Part shown: positions 17,489 to 25,463 of the stretch, one piece after another
Position numbering within the stretch: the stretch's first letter is position 1
Layout of the letters: each line of letters starts with the position of its first letter
Assembly (NCBI GenBank): GCA_963750995.1
Contig: CAVVST010000005.1
Location: 1,488,001 to 1,552,000 of the forward strand
Origin: CAVVST01 sp963750995
Lineage (GTDB): Bacteria > Acidobacteriota > Vicinamibacteria > Vicinamibacterales > UBA2999
Direction: 5' to 3'
Length of the DNA: 64,000 nucleotides
Notes under the pieces: model-generated
Told to the model about the DNA's origin: nothing
Database searches by the model: none
The model's input: only the letters and a program-made list of their open reading frames with translations
Translations under genes and position numbers: made by a program

Positions 17489-18406
17489 CTACGCCGCTTC
17501 TCTCTTCGACCGGAACTCTTCCAGGAGCCGCGCGACGTTACCGGAAACCGAGTGAAGCGTAGGAGTCCAGCCCAGCGCCCGCGCCCGCGTGCTGCGGACA
17601 ATCTGATTCAGCGCCAGCGCGTCGGCATACGGCCCCATCTTCGCGCGCGCTTCATCGATCGGCACGTTCCGGACATCAGGCTGCATCTTCGCGTGGCGCG
17701 CGACTGCTTCGACGATGTCGGCGACCCGCTCGTCCGCTTCGTCGGTGGCATGGAAGATCCCCGACGCCTCGGCATCGGTCACCAGCCGCAGGTATAAATC
17801 CGCGACGTCACGGTCGTATACACACGCCCAGTGGTTCCGCCCCTCGCCGATGACCCGAACCAGCCCATTTGCGGCGTCTTTCAGTAGATCCGCGATGATT
17901 CCCCGGCCGCCACCGTAGACGATGCCGGGCCTGACGACGGCAGTGCGCAGCATCCGGCCCTTGCCAGCGTCCAACACGAGGTTCTCGTGTTCGGGCCGCC
18001 AGGCCGCCAGCGGGGTGGGCTGAACCGGTGCATCCTCCTGCGCCTGTCCGACGGTATTGCCGAGCACCCACAGACCGGAGGTGTAGACCACAGTGACCGA
18101 GTGCCCCTTGGCCGAGTGTCTGATGGCGGCGCCAAGCAGCGTGTCGATGGCCTGCCGATCGACCTCGATCGCGCGCTTGGAACGATCGAGCGCCGTGTGG
18201 ATGATCGCGTCGCATCCTTCCGCGACTTGCGCGTACGACTTCGGGACCGACAGATCGCCGACGATCGCCTGCACTCCGCGCAGTCTGAGCCGCTCCGCCT
18301 TTTCGGGATCGCGCACGAGCGCCGTCACTTCGTGGCGACCGCGCAGGAGTGAGTCGAGAACAGCAGACCCGAGATAGCCGGTGGCTCCGGTCAGAAAGGT
18401 GCGCAT
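17489..18406 (-). CDS. NAD(P)-dependent epimerase/dehydratase family protein (extended-SDR-like)
   Basis: 305 residues. The nucleotide-binding motif TGATGYLGSAV lies at the N-terminus. The usual YXXXK centre is altered: around TSGLWVLGNT the sequence lacks a clear Tyr-XXX-Lys, as in atypical SDRs. RPGIVYGGGRG and the substrate-side GRNHWACVYDRDVADL fit the family. Substrate unknown; not obviously linked to the polysaccharide locus 12 kb away. The ATG at 18406 is preceded by a TACAAT box 12 bases upstream. Confidence 0.8.
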   Translation of the reverse strand: MRTFLTGATGYLGSAVLDSLLRGRHEVTALVRDPEKAERLRLRGVQAIVGDLSVPKSYAQVAEGCDAIIHTALDRSKRAIEVDRQAIDTLLGAAIRHSAKGHSVTVVYTSGLWVLGNTVGQAQEDAPVQPTPLAAWRPEHENLVLDAGKGRMLRTAVVRPGIVYGGGRGIIADLLKDAANGLVRVIGEGRNHWACVYDRDVADLYLRLVTDAEASGIFHATDEADERVADIVEAVARHAKMQPDVRNVPIDEARAKMGPYADALALNQIVRSTRARALGWTPTLHSVSGNVARLLEEFRSKREAA

Positions 18407-18495
18407 GGGGAAGTGCGCATTGTAGTCGGTCTGGTGCCGGACGTGCTTGTAACAAAAAACGAATCGGTGAAATGCCCAACCCGTAGGACTCGCGG

Positions 18496-18501
18496 GATAA
18501 T
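18496..18501 (+). promoter_or_regulatory. GATAAT -10 box, probably leaderless promoter
   Basis: GATAAT, exactly six bases (CCAAAC), then the GTG start at 18508. Same spacing as at 7203, 16689 and 23862. Confidence 0.45.
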
Positions 18502-18507
18502 CCAAAC

Positions 18508-21010
18508 GTGCCGCGCGACACCCTCATCGATTTTTTCCGCGACCTCTCGACGATTCGCGCGGAATTTCTCGTGTACGACGACGGATATCGCCGGCGCCAG
18601 CATTCCTACGAAGATGTCGCGCGCGCCGCACGCGGGTTTGCGCGCCGGCTGAGCGCGGCCGGCCTCGGGAAAGACGACAAGGTCGTCTTCTGGGGGGAGA
18701 ACCGCCCTGAGTGGGTCGTCTGCTACTGGGGCTGCTTGATTTCCGGCATCGTCGTCGTCCCGATTGACTACCGATCGTCGGCGGATTTCGTCGAAAAGGT
18801 TCGCCGCCTGGTCGATGCGCGGATCGTGCTCGCCGGTGATGACGTGCCGATGGGTGGCGCGGCATCGACGACGCCGGGCGTGGAGTGGTGGCACTTTGCC
18901 GACATCGACTGGCGGGCCGACGGCCCGATGCCGGCCGTGCCGGCGTCGCGCGACGACGTGGTTCAGATCATCTTTACGTCGGGCGCCACCGCGGAGCCAA
19001 AAGGGGTGGTCATCCGGCACCGGAACGTGCTCGCCAACATCGTCCCGGTGGAGCGGGAAATCGCGAAGTATCGCGGATATGCACGGCCCTTTCACCCCAT
19101 CCGTTTTCTGAACCTGCTGCCGCTGAGCCACATGTTCGGCCAGTCGATGGCGACGAACATTCCGCCGATGGTGCGCGGCACCGTCATTTTCACGCGCAGC
19201 TTCAATCCGCACGACCTGCTGCGGTCTGATTCGCGCACGGCGCGTGTCGGTGCTGGTGTGCGTGCCGAAGATCCTCGATGTCCTGCGGGAGCACGTCGCC
19301 GCACAACTACCCGGAATCGGCCGAGGCACCCCCCGCGGGCACCTCCGTTCCTGGCCGCTGGTGGCGTTATCGCCGGGTACATTCCGCGTTTGGCTTCAAG
19401 TTCTGGTCGTTCATCGTCGGCGCGGCGCCGCTGGCACCGGACCTCGAGGAGTTCTGGCGGCGCATGGGATTCGCTGTGATCCAAGGGCTACGGCCTCACC
19501 GAGACCGCGCCCATCGTCACCCTGAACCATCCATTCAAGCGGGGCAAGGAAGGGTCCGTCGGAACTCCGATCTCGGGCGTTGAGATCCGGATTGCGGACG
19601 ACGGCGAAATTCTCGTGCGCGGCGAGAACGTCACATCGGGTTATTACGGCGGCGACTCGCGGCGATGCCGATGACGCCGACGGCTGGCTGCACACCGGCG
19701 ATATCGGCGAGCGGGACGACCAGGGACGCCTCTTCATCAAGGGCCGCAAGAAGGAAATGATCGTCACGCCGGAGGGGCTCAACGTCTTTCCGGAGGACGT
19801 CGAACGGACGCTGAACGAGCTCGGCGGGCGTGCGGGAGTCAGCAGTCGTCGGCGTGACGAGCGAGGGCGAGGAACGGGTGCACGCGGTGCTGGTGCTCGA
19901 ACCCGGCGTCGATCGGAACGCCATCCTGCGGGACGCGAACACTCGGCTGCAGGATCATCAGCGGATTCGCGGCGCGTCGGTCTGGCCGGCCGCGGAATTG
20001 CCGCGCACCGAAGGCACGCGCAAGCTCAAACGATCCGCCATCCGCGAATGGGTCGCCGCGGGCGGCCAGCCGCTTGCGACGCCCGGGGGCGACACGATGG
20101 AGGCGCTGATCGCCCGGTTTGCGCGCGGCCGCGACGTCAGCGGCGACGACCACGCTCGAGGACCTCGGGTTGAGCTCGCTCGAGCGCGTCGAGCTGATGG
20201 TGGCGCTCGAGGATCAAGTTCCAGACGCGCATCGACGAGGGGCGATTCTCGGAGGCGCGCAGCGTCGGCGAGCTGAAACGGCTGATCGAGCAGGGGGCGG
20301 CTCCCGAAGACACCGAACCTCCGGTCGACTTTCCGACCTGGAACCGCAGCGTGGCCGGCGCGCGTCATCCGGCGGCTGTCGCTGGCGACGTGGATTCTGC
20401 CGCTCGCCCGCGTGTTCGCGCACGCACGCATCGAAGGACGTCGAGCATCTCGCGGCGGTCGACGGGCCGGTGATATTCGCGTCGAACCACCAGAGCCATA
20501 TGGACGTGCCCGTGATTCTCGCGGCGCTGCCTGGCCGATGGCGCGCCCGGCTGGCGCCGGCGATGCTGAAGGAGTTCTTCACCGCGCACTTCCATCCGCG
20601 CGACCACACGTGGCGGCAGTGGTTCACGAACTCGCTGAACTACTACCTCGCGTGCTTCTACTTCAACACGTTTCCCATTCCCCAGCGCGAAGCGGGAGCA
20701 CGGCATACGCTACGCTACATGGGCGAGCTCACCGGCGAGGGGTTGGTCGATCCTGATCTTTCCCGAGGGCGTGCGCGCCGCGACCGGCGACATCAAGCCG
20801 TTCCGCGGCGGCGTCGGAATGATTGCCTCGCGGCTGGGCCTGCCGGTTGTCCCGGTGCGTCTCGACGGCCTCGACCATGTGCTGCACCCATCGTGGTATT
20901 TCGTCCGGCCCGCCAAGGTGCGCGTCGCGTTTGGCGCGCCGCTGCGTCTGCACGGCGAGGACTACGCAGCGCTCGCCCGACAGGTGGAAGAAAAGGTGCG
21001 ATCGCTCTAA
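18508..21010 (+). CDS. Acyl-activating enzyme / acyl carrier / PlsC acyltransferase fusion (frameshifted in this sequence)
   Basis: Homology runs unbroken for about 830 codons but passes through the frames in the order 1-2-3-1-2-3-1-2-3-1-2, i.e. about ten +1 shifts near 19226, 19300, 19482, 19662, 19822, 20146, 20216, 20355, 20433 and 20743. Order: AMP-binding domain (FTSGATAEPKG; GYGLTETAPI; WLHTGDIGE; KEMIVTPEG), acyl-carrier domain with phosphopantetheine Ser in LGLSSLERVE (about 20166-20195), then PlsC (NHQSHMD near 20488; IFPEG near 20758). It would activate a fatty acid, load it on its own carrier and pass it to a lysophospholipid-type acceptor, similar to Aas plus ACP. Each shift is removed by deleting one duplicated base, so the gene is probably intact in the organism. 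Confidence 0.75.
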
Positions 21011-21089
21011 ACGCGTTGAGGACGTTCAGGATACGCAGGTTTTTCGCCAAATATCACGGCTGCTTAGGGTTGCGCAGCGCCATGGTGTG

Positions 21090-21105
21090 TGGCACACTCA
21101 TTGCT
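21090..21105 (+). promoter_or_regulatory. Candidate sigma-54 (-24/-12) promoter upstream of infA
   Basis: TGGCACACTCATTGCT matches the sigma-54 consensus TGGCACRNNNNTTGCW at every specified position. Transcription would start near 21115, leaving a leader of about 14 bases that holds the AAGGA ribosome-binding site before the TTG at 21129. No enhancer-binding activator gene is visible nearby. Confidence 0.5.
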
Positions 21106-21128
21106 ATGTTGCGTGAAAGGATGAGCTA

Positions 21129-21348
21129 TTGAGCAAGGACGATCTGATTGATATGCAAGGAACGGTCGTCGCCGTCCATTCCGGCGGGCTTGTACCGTGT
21201 GCAATGCGACGCCGGCCACGAGGTGCTCGCGCAGTTGAGCGGCCGGATGCGCCGCTTCCGCATCAAGGTCGTTCCCGGCGACCGCGTGACCGTTGGCGTC
21301 TCTCCCTACGATCCCGTCCGCGGCATCATCACCTTCCGCGCACGTTAG
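21129..21348 (+). CDS. infA: Translation initiation factor IF-1 (one frameshift in this sequence)
   Basis: OB-fold factor that binds the 30S A site. Residues MSKDDLIDMQGTVVAVHSGG are in one frame and LYRVQCDAGHEVLAQLSG through SPYDPVRGIITFRAR in the next, together about 72 residues, the normal IF-1 length. The shift is at GGCGGGCTTG (about 21182-21191); removing one G restores the frame. TTG start at 21129 with AAGGA 7 bases upstream. The gene follows a candidate sigma-54 promoter and precedes the helicase gene. Confidence 0.85.
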
Positions 21349-21479
21349 CGACCGCGTTGAAAACACACTCCACGCACTCATCACCGCACAACGGCAAGCG
21401 CCGCGGCCCATCGCGCCGCCGGGGATCGGGGTCGTCGAGCCGCCCGCGCCGGCACGACAGCCCGCTGCCGGTTGCGGAC

Positions 21480-22630
21480 ATGACGACCCCGCCGTACGAG
21501 TCGTCGGTGTTCGACCCTGCGCCGATCGCGTTCGATCGACTTGGCCTGGATGCGCGGCTGCTGAGCGGCATCCGCGACCTTGGCTGGAACGAGACGCGGT
21601 CGGTCCAGAGCGGCGTCATTCCGCTCGCGCTGGCCGGCGGCGATGTCATCGCCTGCGCCGAGACCGGCACCGGGAAGACCGCGGCATTCCTCGTCCCGAT
21701 TCTCCAGCGCTTCCTGAACGCCGTGCCGACGCGCCCCGCCGCGACCCGCGCGCTGGTGCTGGCGCCAACCCGCGAACTGGCCGTCCAGATCGAAGATCAG
21801 GTGCAGGGGCTCACGTACCACACGGCGATTTCGAGCATCGCCGTGTACGGCGGCGTCGCGATGGACACGCAGGAGCGCGCGCTGCGCGCCGGCGTCGACA
21901 TCGTCGTGGCGACGCCGGGGCGGCTGATGGACCACATGCGGCACGACTCGGTGAATTTCGCCGGGCTCGAAGATGCTCGTGCTCGATGAAGCCGACCGCA
22001 TGCTCGACATGGGCTTCTGGCCCGACGTGCAGCGCATTCTGTCGGCGCTGCCGCCCACCCGCCAGACGCTGCTCTTTTCAGCGACGATGCCGGGCGAGGT
22101 GCTGAAGCTGACGCAGGAGTTCCTGCGCGAACCGAAGTACGTCCAGGTGGGGCGCCGGGGCGGGCCGGCGCAGACGATCTCGCACGCGATCCAGACCGTG
22201 GCCAAGGGCGAAAAGGCCGAGTGGCTGGCGCGGTGGCTGCGCAACGAGGCGGAAGGCCCGGTGCTCGTGTTCTGCCGGACAAAGATCGGGGCCGATCGGC
22301 TGGCGTCGAGCCTGAGCCGGATGGGCATCCGCACGGCCGCGCTGCACGCCGATCGCACGCAGCAGCAGCGGATGTCGGCGGTCGAAGGGTTCAGGACCGG
22401 GGACCTATCCGGTGCTGGTGGCCACCGACGTCGCCGCGCGCGGCCTCGACATCGACGGCATCGCGCACGTCGTCAACTTCGAGGTACCCGACACGCCCGA
22501 AGCCTACGTTCACCGCGTCGGCCGCACCGGGCGGGCGGAATCAACCGGGAGCGCGCTGACGCTCGTGGCTCCCGAAGAAGTGCGCGCGCTTCGCGCGCTG
22601 GAGAAAGCCGTTGGGGTTCAACTTCAATAA
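21480..22630 (+). CDS. DEAD-box RNA helicase (two frameshifts in this sequence)
   Basis: About 383 residues of a RhlE/DbpA-like helicase. Q-motif region and AETGTGKT (Walker A), PTRELA, TPGRLMD in frame 3; DEADRML, SAT and VFCRTKIGADRL in frame 1; TDVAARGLDI and HRVGRTGRA in frame 2. Both shifts (near 21972 and 22402) are removed by dropping one duplicated base. It remodels RNA, for example in ribosome assembly or cold response. A TTG at 21357 would add a 41-residue Arg/Ser-rich basic tail, plausible for an RNA-binding helicase; ATG 21480 is the conservative choice. There is no long C-terminal extension. Confidence 0.85.
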
Positions 22631-22889
22631 CAGCACGCCGGGCCTGTCCGGCACCGGTCAACCCGCCGCATCCGCGACCGCAAACGACGTCGCCTCGCCG
22701 CCGGTCCCTGCTCCACCGGCGCCTGCGACGTCCGACGTCCCGGAGTCGGCCTCGCTGGTTCGATTCCGGTCGTGCCGCTGGATGCAGCCTGCCGAAAACG
22801 GCAATACCGAGTTCTGCACGCATCGCGAGGTAAAGCCGTACGCCGGCACGGCCGGGTTCGACGCGGATGCCTGGTGCCCCGACTGCTAG
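22611..22889 (+). CDS. Small Cys-rich protein, interrupted by an in-frame TAG
   Basis: 92 residues as written. The first 45 are Pro/Ala-rich and uncertain. The core FRSCRWMQPAENGN, FCTHREVKPYAGT and WCPDC forms a CCHCC-type set likely to bind zinc. After the TAG (22887-22889) the frame continues with YYKLRRAPKKRSPDDY, a basic tail that fits the CPDC end, and next stops at 22992. A single C-to-T change of CAG to TAG would explain this. The start is uncertain; the TTG at 22611 overlaps the helicase 3' end. Function unknown. Confidence 0.4.
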   Translation: MGFNFNNSTPGLSGTGQPAASATANDVASPPVPAPPAPATSDVPESASLVRFRSCRWMQPAENGNTEFCTHREVKPYAGTAGFDADAWCPDC

Positions 22890-23000
22890 TACTACAAGCT
22901 GCGCCGGGCCCCGAAGAAACGGTCGCCGGACGACTACTCGGTACTGACTAACGACGGATTTACGAGTTTACGAACCTCATTGGGTATTGCGTAAAAATCC

Positions 23001-23025
23001 GTAGATTCGTAGATTCGTAGATTCG
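23001..23025. repeat. 8-bp tandem repeat (GTAGATTC x3)
   Basis: GTAGATTC repeated three times in the 145-bp interval between convergent genes. Just upstream ACGGATTTACG (22953 region) and CGTAAAAATCCGT can pair imperfectly. There is no U-tract of terminator quality. Confidence 0.6.
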
Positions 23026-23034
23026 TCAAATCGA

Positions 23035-23861
23035 TCAGTCCGAAAATTCCTTCGCCAGGTCAACCCACTCGCCCTTCGGGGCGAGCTGCTGGTAGGCCCG
23101 CCAGTGGGCGCGCGCATCGTGCGACTGCCCGTTCTTCTCCAGCGTCACCGCCAGATAGAAATGCGCGTCGGCGTAGATGGGGTTCAGCCTGCAGCGCGTC
23201 CCGGTAGCAGGCTTGCGCTTCGGGGTAGCGCCCGAGGTCGTGAAAAATGTTGCCCAGATTGAAGTGCGCCTCGAAGACGTCGGGGTCGAGCGCGATGGCC
23301 CGCTCGTAGAGCGCCTGCGCTTCGGCGATCTCGTCGCGGGCGTAGTGGATGTTGGCGAGGTTGATCAGCGCCGGCACCAGGTACGGGTCGACCTCGAGCG
23401 CTCGTCGGTACGCCGCCGAGGCCGCGTCGAACATTGGCCGGATCGCCCGTCGTCGAGCATCGAGGCGCCGCGGAAGTAGTTCCTCGGCGGTTGACGTATC
23501 CGGCGAGCGGCGGCGTATCCATGAACGCTGCCAGCGGCGGCGGCTCGCGCCGCTTGAGCTGCAGGACCTTGGCCGGCTGCGCCTCGATCCGGAAATCGAA
23601 CGCGAGCTGACCCGCCCGCGACGCGATCAGGTTGCGCAGCACCGCGCGGAAGCTGGCACCCTCGCCGAGCGCCTCGTCGGCCTGGCGGATGACCGCGACG
23701 TCGGGAAACGCGTAGTAGGTCTCGCCGTCGCTCCGCTGCTCGGGACGGATAAGACCCCATTTCTGCATGTAGCGCAGATGATCCTCGCGCACGCGTGTGT
23801 ACCGTTCGAGCAGATGCCGCCGTGATGTCGAAGCCGAACCGGTGGTCGCCACGCGGCTCAC
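23035..23861 (-). CDS. MerR-like HTH domain plus TPR repeats (frameshifted in this sequence)
   Basis: From the GTG at 23861: a short HTH of MerR type (TRVREDHLRYMQKWGLI, then YAFPDVAVIRQADEAL), a linker QLKRREPPPL, then at least three TPR units (AYRRALEVDPYLVPALINLA; YERAIALDPDVFEAHFNLGN; ending KEFSD and TGA at 23037-23035). Frames change about five times between 23490 and 23190, each compatible with one extra base on the coding strand. Probably a DNA-binding regulator whose TPR region mediates protein contacts; target unknown. It is divergent from glk with only 12 bp between starts. Confidence 0.6.
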
Positions 23862-23867
23862 TATAAT
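23862..23867 (+). promoter_or_regulatory. TATAAT -10 box, probably leaderless promoter for glk
   Basis: TATAAT, six bases (CCACTG), then GTG at 23874. It sits in the 12-bp gap between the divergent MerR/TPR gene and glk, so the regulator could overlap this promoter. Confidence 0.5.
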
Positions 23868-23873
23868 CCACTG

Positions 23874-24851
23874 GTGCTGCTCGCGGGTGACGTAGGAGGC
23901 ACGAAGACGCTGCTCGGCCTCTTCGAGCGTGCAGCACCGCGGCCCCGGCTGGTGGCGGCGCGCACCTATCTCACGAACCAGTTCACCAGCTTTCACTCCA
24001 TCCTCGACGCCTTCGCGCGCGACATCGGCGCGCCGCTCGTTGTCGACGCCGCCGTGGCGGGCGTGGCCGGCCCGGTCGTTGGCGGTGTCGCCCGGCTGAC
24101 GAACATCGACTGGGATATCGAACGCGCCCACATCGGCACGCACCTGAAGGGCGCACGGGTGGACCTGCTCAACGACCTGGAGGCGATGGCGCTGGGCGCA
24201 GGCGTGCTCGGACCGGACGAGATGATCGAGCTCCAGCGCGGCGAACCCCGCGATGACGGCAATGCGGCCGTGATCGCCGCGGGCACGGGACTGGGACAGG
24301 CGTACCTGCACCGCGTCGATGGACGGCTCACCGCAATGGCATCCGAGGGGGGCCACGGCGACTTCGCCGCCAGAACGGATCGCGAGATCGCGCTCGTCCG
24401 GATGCTGCGCGATCTCTACGGCCGCGCCGAAGTCGAGCACGTGCTCAGCGGCCCCGGCCTGCTCAACCTGTATCGGTTCACCCACAACGGACGCGCCTGC
24501 GATGCGGTTGCCGGCGCCGACCCGATTGAAGCCCCCGCGCGGGTGTCGATCAGCGCCCTCGAAGGCCGATGCGCGTCGTGCATAGAGGCGTTGTCGATGT
24601 TCGTCGAGGCCTACGGCGCCGAAGCGGGGAACCTCGCGCTGCGCGGAGTGGCGACGTCGGGGGTTTTCGTAGGTGGCGGGATCGCGCCGAAGATTCTGCC
24701 GGCGCTGCAGGACGGGCGGTTCATCGAGGCGTTCCGCGCGAAGGGCGCCTTTGCCGAACTCGCGTCGAGGATCCCGGTCAAGGTGATCCTGTCGGAGGAA
24801 ACCGGCCTGCTCGGCGCCGCCGTCGCCGCGCAGGAGCTCTGTGCAAGTTAG
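23874..24851 (+). CDS. glk: Glucokinase
   Basis: 325 residues. ATP phosphate loop LLAGDVGGTKTLLGLF at the N-terminus, sugar-binding LLNDLEAMALG (catalytic Asp), AAGTGLGQAYL, EGGHGDFAART and the C-terminal GVFVGGGIAPKIL fit the Glk (non-ROK) hexokinase-fold family, which phosphorylates glucose to glucose 6-phosphate. The GTG start is preceded by a TATAAT box at the leaderless spacing. The last codons and the TAG stop come from the left arm of the inverted-repeat unit that follows. Confidence 0.9.
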   Translation: MLLAGDVGGTKTLLGLFERAAPRPRLVAARTYLTNQFTSFHSILDAFARDIGAPLVVDAAVAGVAGPVVGGVARLTNIDWDIERAHIGTHLKGARVDLLNDLEAMALGAGVLGPDEMIELQRGEPRDDGNAAVIAAGTGLGQAYLHRVDGRLTAMASEGGHGDFAARTDREIALVRMLRDLYGRAEVEHVLSGPGLLNLYRFTHNGRACDAVAGADPIEAPARVSISALEGRCASCIEALSMFVEAYGAEAGNLALRGVATSGVFVGGGIAPKILPALQDGRFIEAFRAKGAFAELASRIPVKVILSEETGLLGAAVAAQELCAS

Positions 24852-24890
24852 AAGTTTGAAGTGAGAAGTGGGAAGTAAGTTGGCAAGTGC
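24844..24890 (+). repeat. Left inverted repeat of the four-helix-bundle unit
   Basis: Begins CAAGTTAGAAGT and ends CAAGTGC. It overlaps the glk 3' end and provides its TAG stop. Between it and the enclosed gene are about 145 bases in which I see no other signal except GGAG five bases before the ATG at 25037. Confidence 0.7.
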
Positions 24891-25036
24891 AGCCCAGCTG
24901 AATCGTTGCCTCTTCGTACGCGGAAACTGCAGCATCCCCTCTTGAACGCGGGGGGAGGAAATCCAACATCGGGCGGTCCGCCGCCAGAAACCGGCCAGAT
25001 TCTCCATGGCAGGCACGCTGCAGTCGCGGAGACGTC

Positions 25037-25408
25037 ATGCCTTCCCGTGATCTGCGCGAACGCACCCGAGTCTTCGCTCTTGGTATCAGAACATTCTGCC
25101 GGAAACTGCGGATGACAGCCGAGGCCCAGGAAGCCGCCACCCAGCTGCGCCGGGCGGCGAACTCGGTCCGCTCAAACTATCGCGCGTCCCGGAAGGGCCG
25201 TTCGCGGGCGGAGTTCGAAGCAAAGCTGGGGACGGTCGCGGAAGAGGCTGATGAATGTCTTGACTGGTTGGAGTACCTACGCGATGCGGAGATACGTCAC
25301 GACGCGGTGTTGATAGATGAAGCGTCCCAGCTCACTAAGATCTTCGTGACCTCAGTGAAAACGGCTAAGAGGAACACGAACCGTTTGAAGAAGATCCCAA
25401 AAAGCTAG
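25037..25408 (+). CDS. Four-helix-bundle protein (S23/IVS-type)
   Basis: 123 residues with the hallmarks of the family first seen in 23S rRNA intervening sequences: an N-terminal SRDLRERTRVFALGIR helix, AATQLRRAANSVRSNYRAS, GRSRAEFEAKLGTVAEEADE and CLDWLEYLRDA, then a basic C-terminus. The family forms pentameric barrels of four-helix subunits; the relative Avd binds nucleic acid in diversity-generating retroelements. Here it lies outside rRNA and inside inverted repeats. The composition is slightly less GC-rich than its neighbours. ATG preceded by GGAG. Confidence 0.85.
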   Translation: MPSRDLRERTRVFALGIRTFCRKLRMTAEAQEAATQLRRAANSVRSNYRASRKGRSRAEFEAKLGTVAEEADECLDWLEYLRDAEIRHDAVLIDEASQLTKIFVTSVKTAKRNTNRLKKIPKS

Positions 25409-25410
25409 AG

Positions 25411-25461
25411 GCACTTGTTCACTTACTTTCACTCCACTTCCCACTTCCCACTTCTAACTTG
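25411..25461 (-). repeat. Right inverted repeat of the four-helix-bundle unit
   Basis: Read on the minus strand it begins CAAGTTAGAAGT and ends CAAGTGC, with three GGGAAGT/GGAGTG-like repeats between. It starts three bases after the four-helix gene stop and ends three bases before the stop codon of the convergent ABC permease gene. Confidence 0.7.
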
Positions 25462-25463
25462 AA

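Larger units (their letters stand above)
24844..25461. mobile_element. Candidate mobile unit: inverted repeats enclosing a four-helix-bundle gene
   Basis: The left end (24844-24890) and right end (25411-25461, reverse complement) share CAAGTTAGAAGT, a GAAGTGGGAAGT core, GTAAG and a closing CAAGTGC. Between them lies a single gene, 25037-25408. The palindrome at 7704-7755 has the same outer sequence with the arms directly joined, as if empty. No transposase or reverse transcriptase is present. Mobility is an inference from these two states; the arms and the gene are directly visible. Confidence 0.55.

Noticed and set aside
23001..23025. CRISPR-like direct repeats
   Set aside because: The units are only 8 bp and adjacent, with no spacers and no cas genes in the window.
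19220..23500. Programmed +1 frameshifting
   Set aside because: There are too many sites, no shared slippery motif or stop-codon context, and they hit several unrelated genes; duplicated single bases fit sequencing error better.
23862..25016. Minus-strand continuation of the MerR/TPR frame across glk to 25016
   Set aside because: It runs antisense through an intact glucokinase gene with all family motifs; GTG 23861 is the sensible start.
24844..25461. Diversity-generating retroelement with an Avd-like accessory protein
   Set aside because: No reverse transcriptase, template repeat or variable repeat is present; the protein fits the wider four-helix-bundle family.
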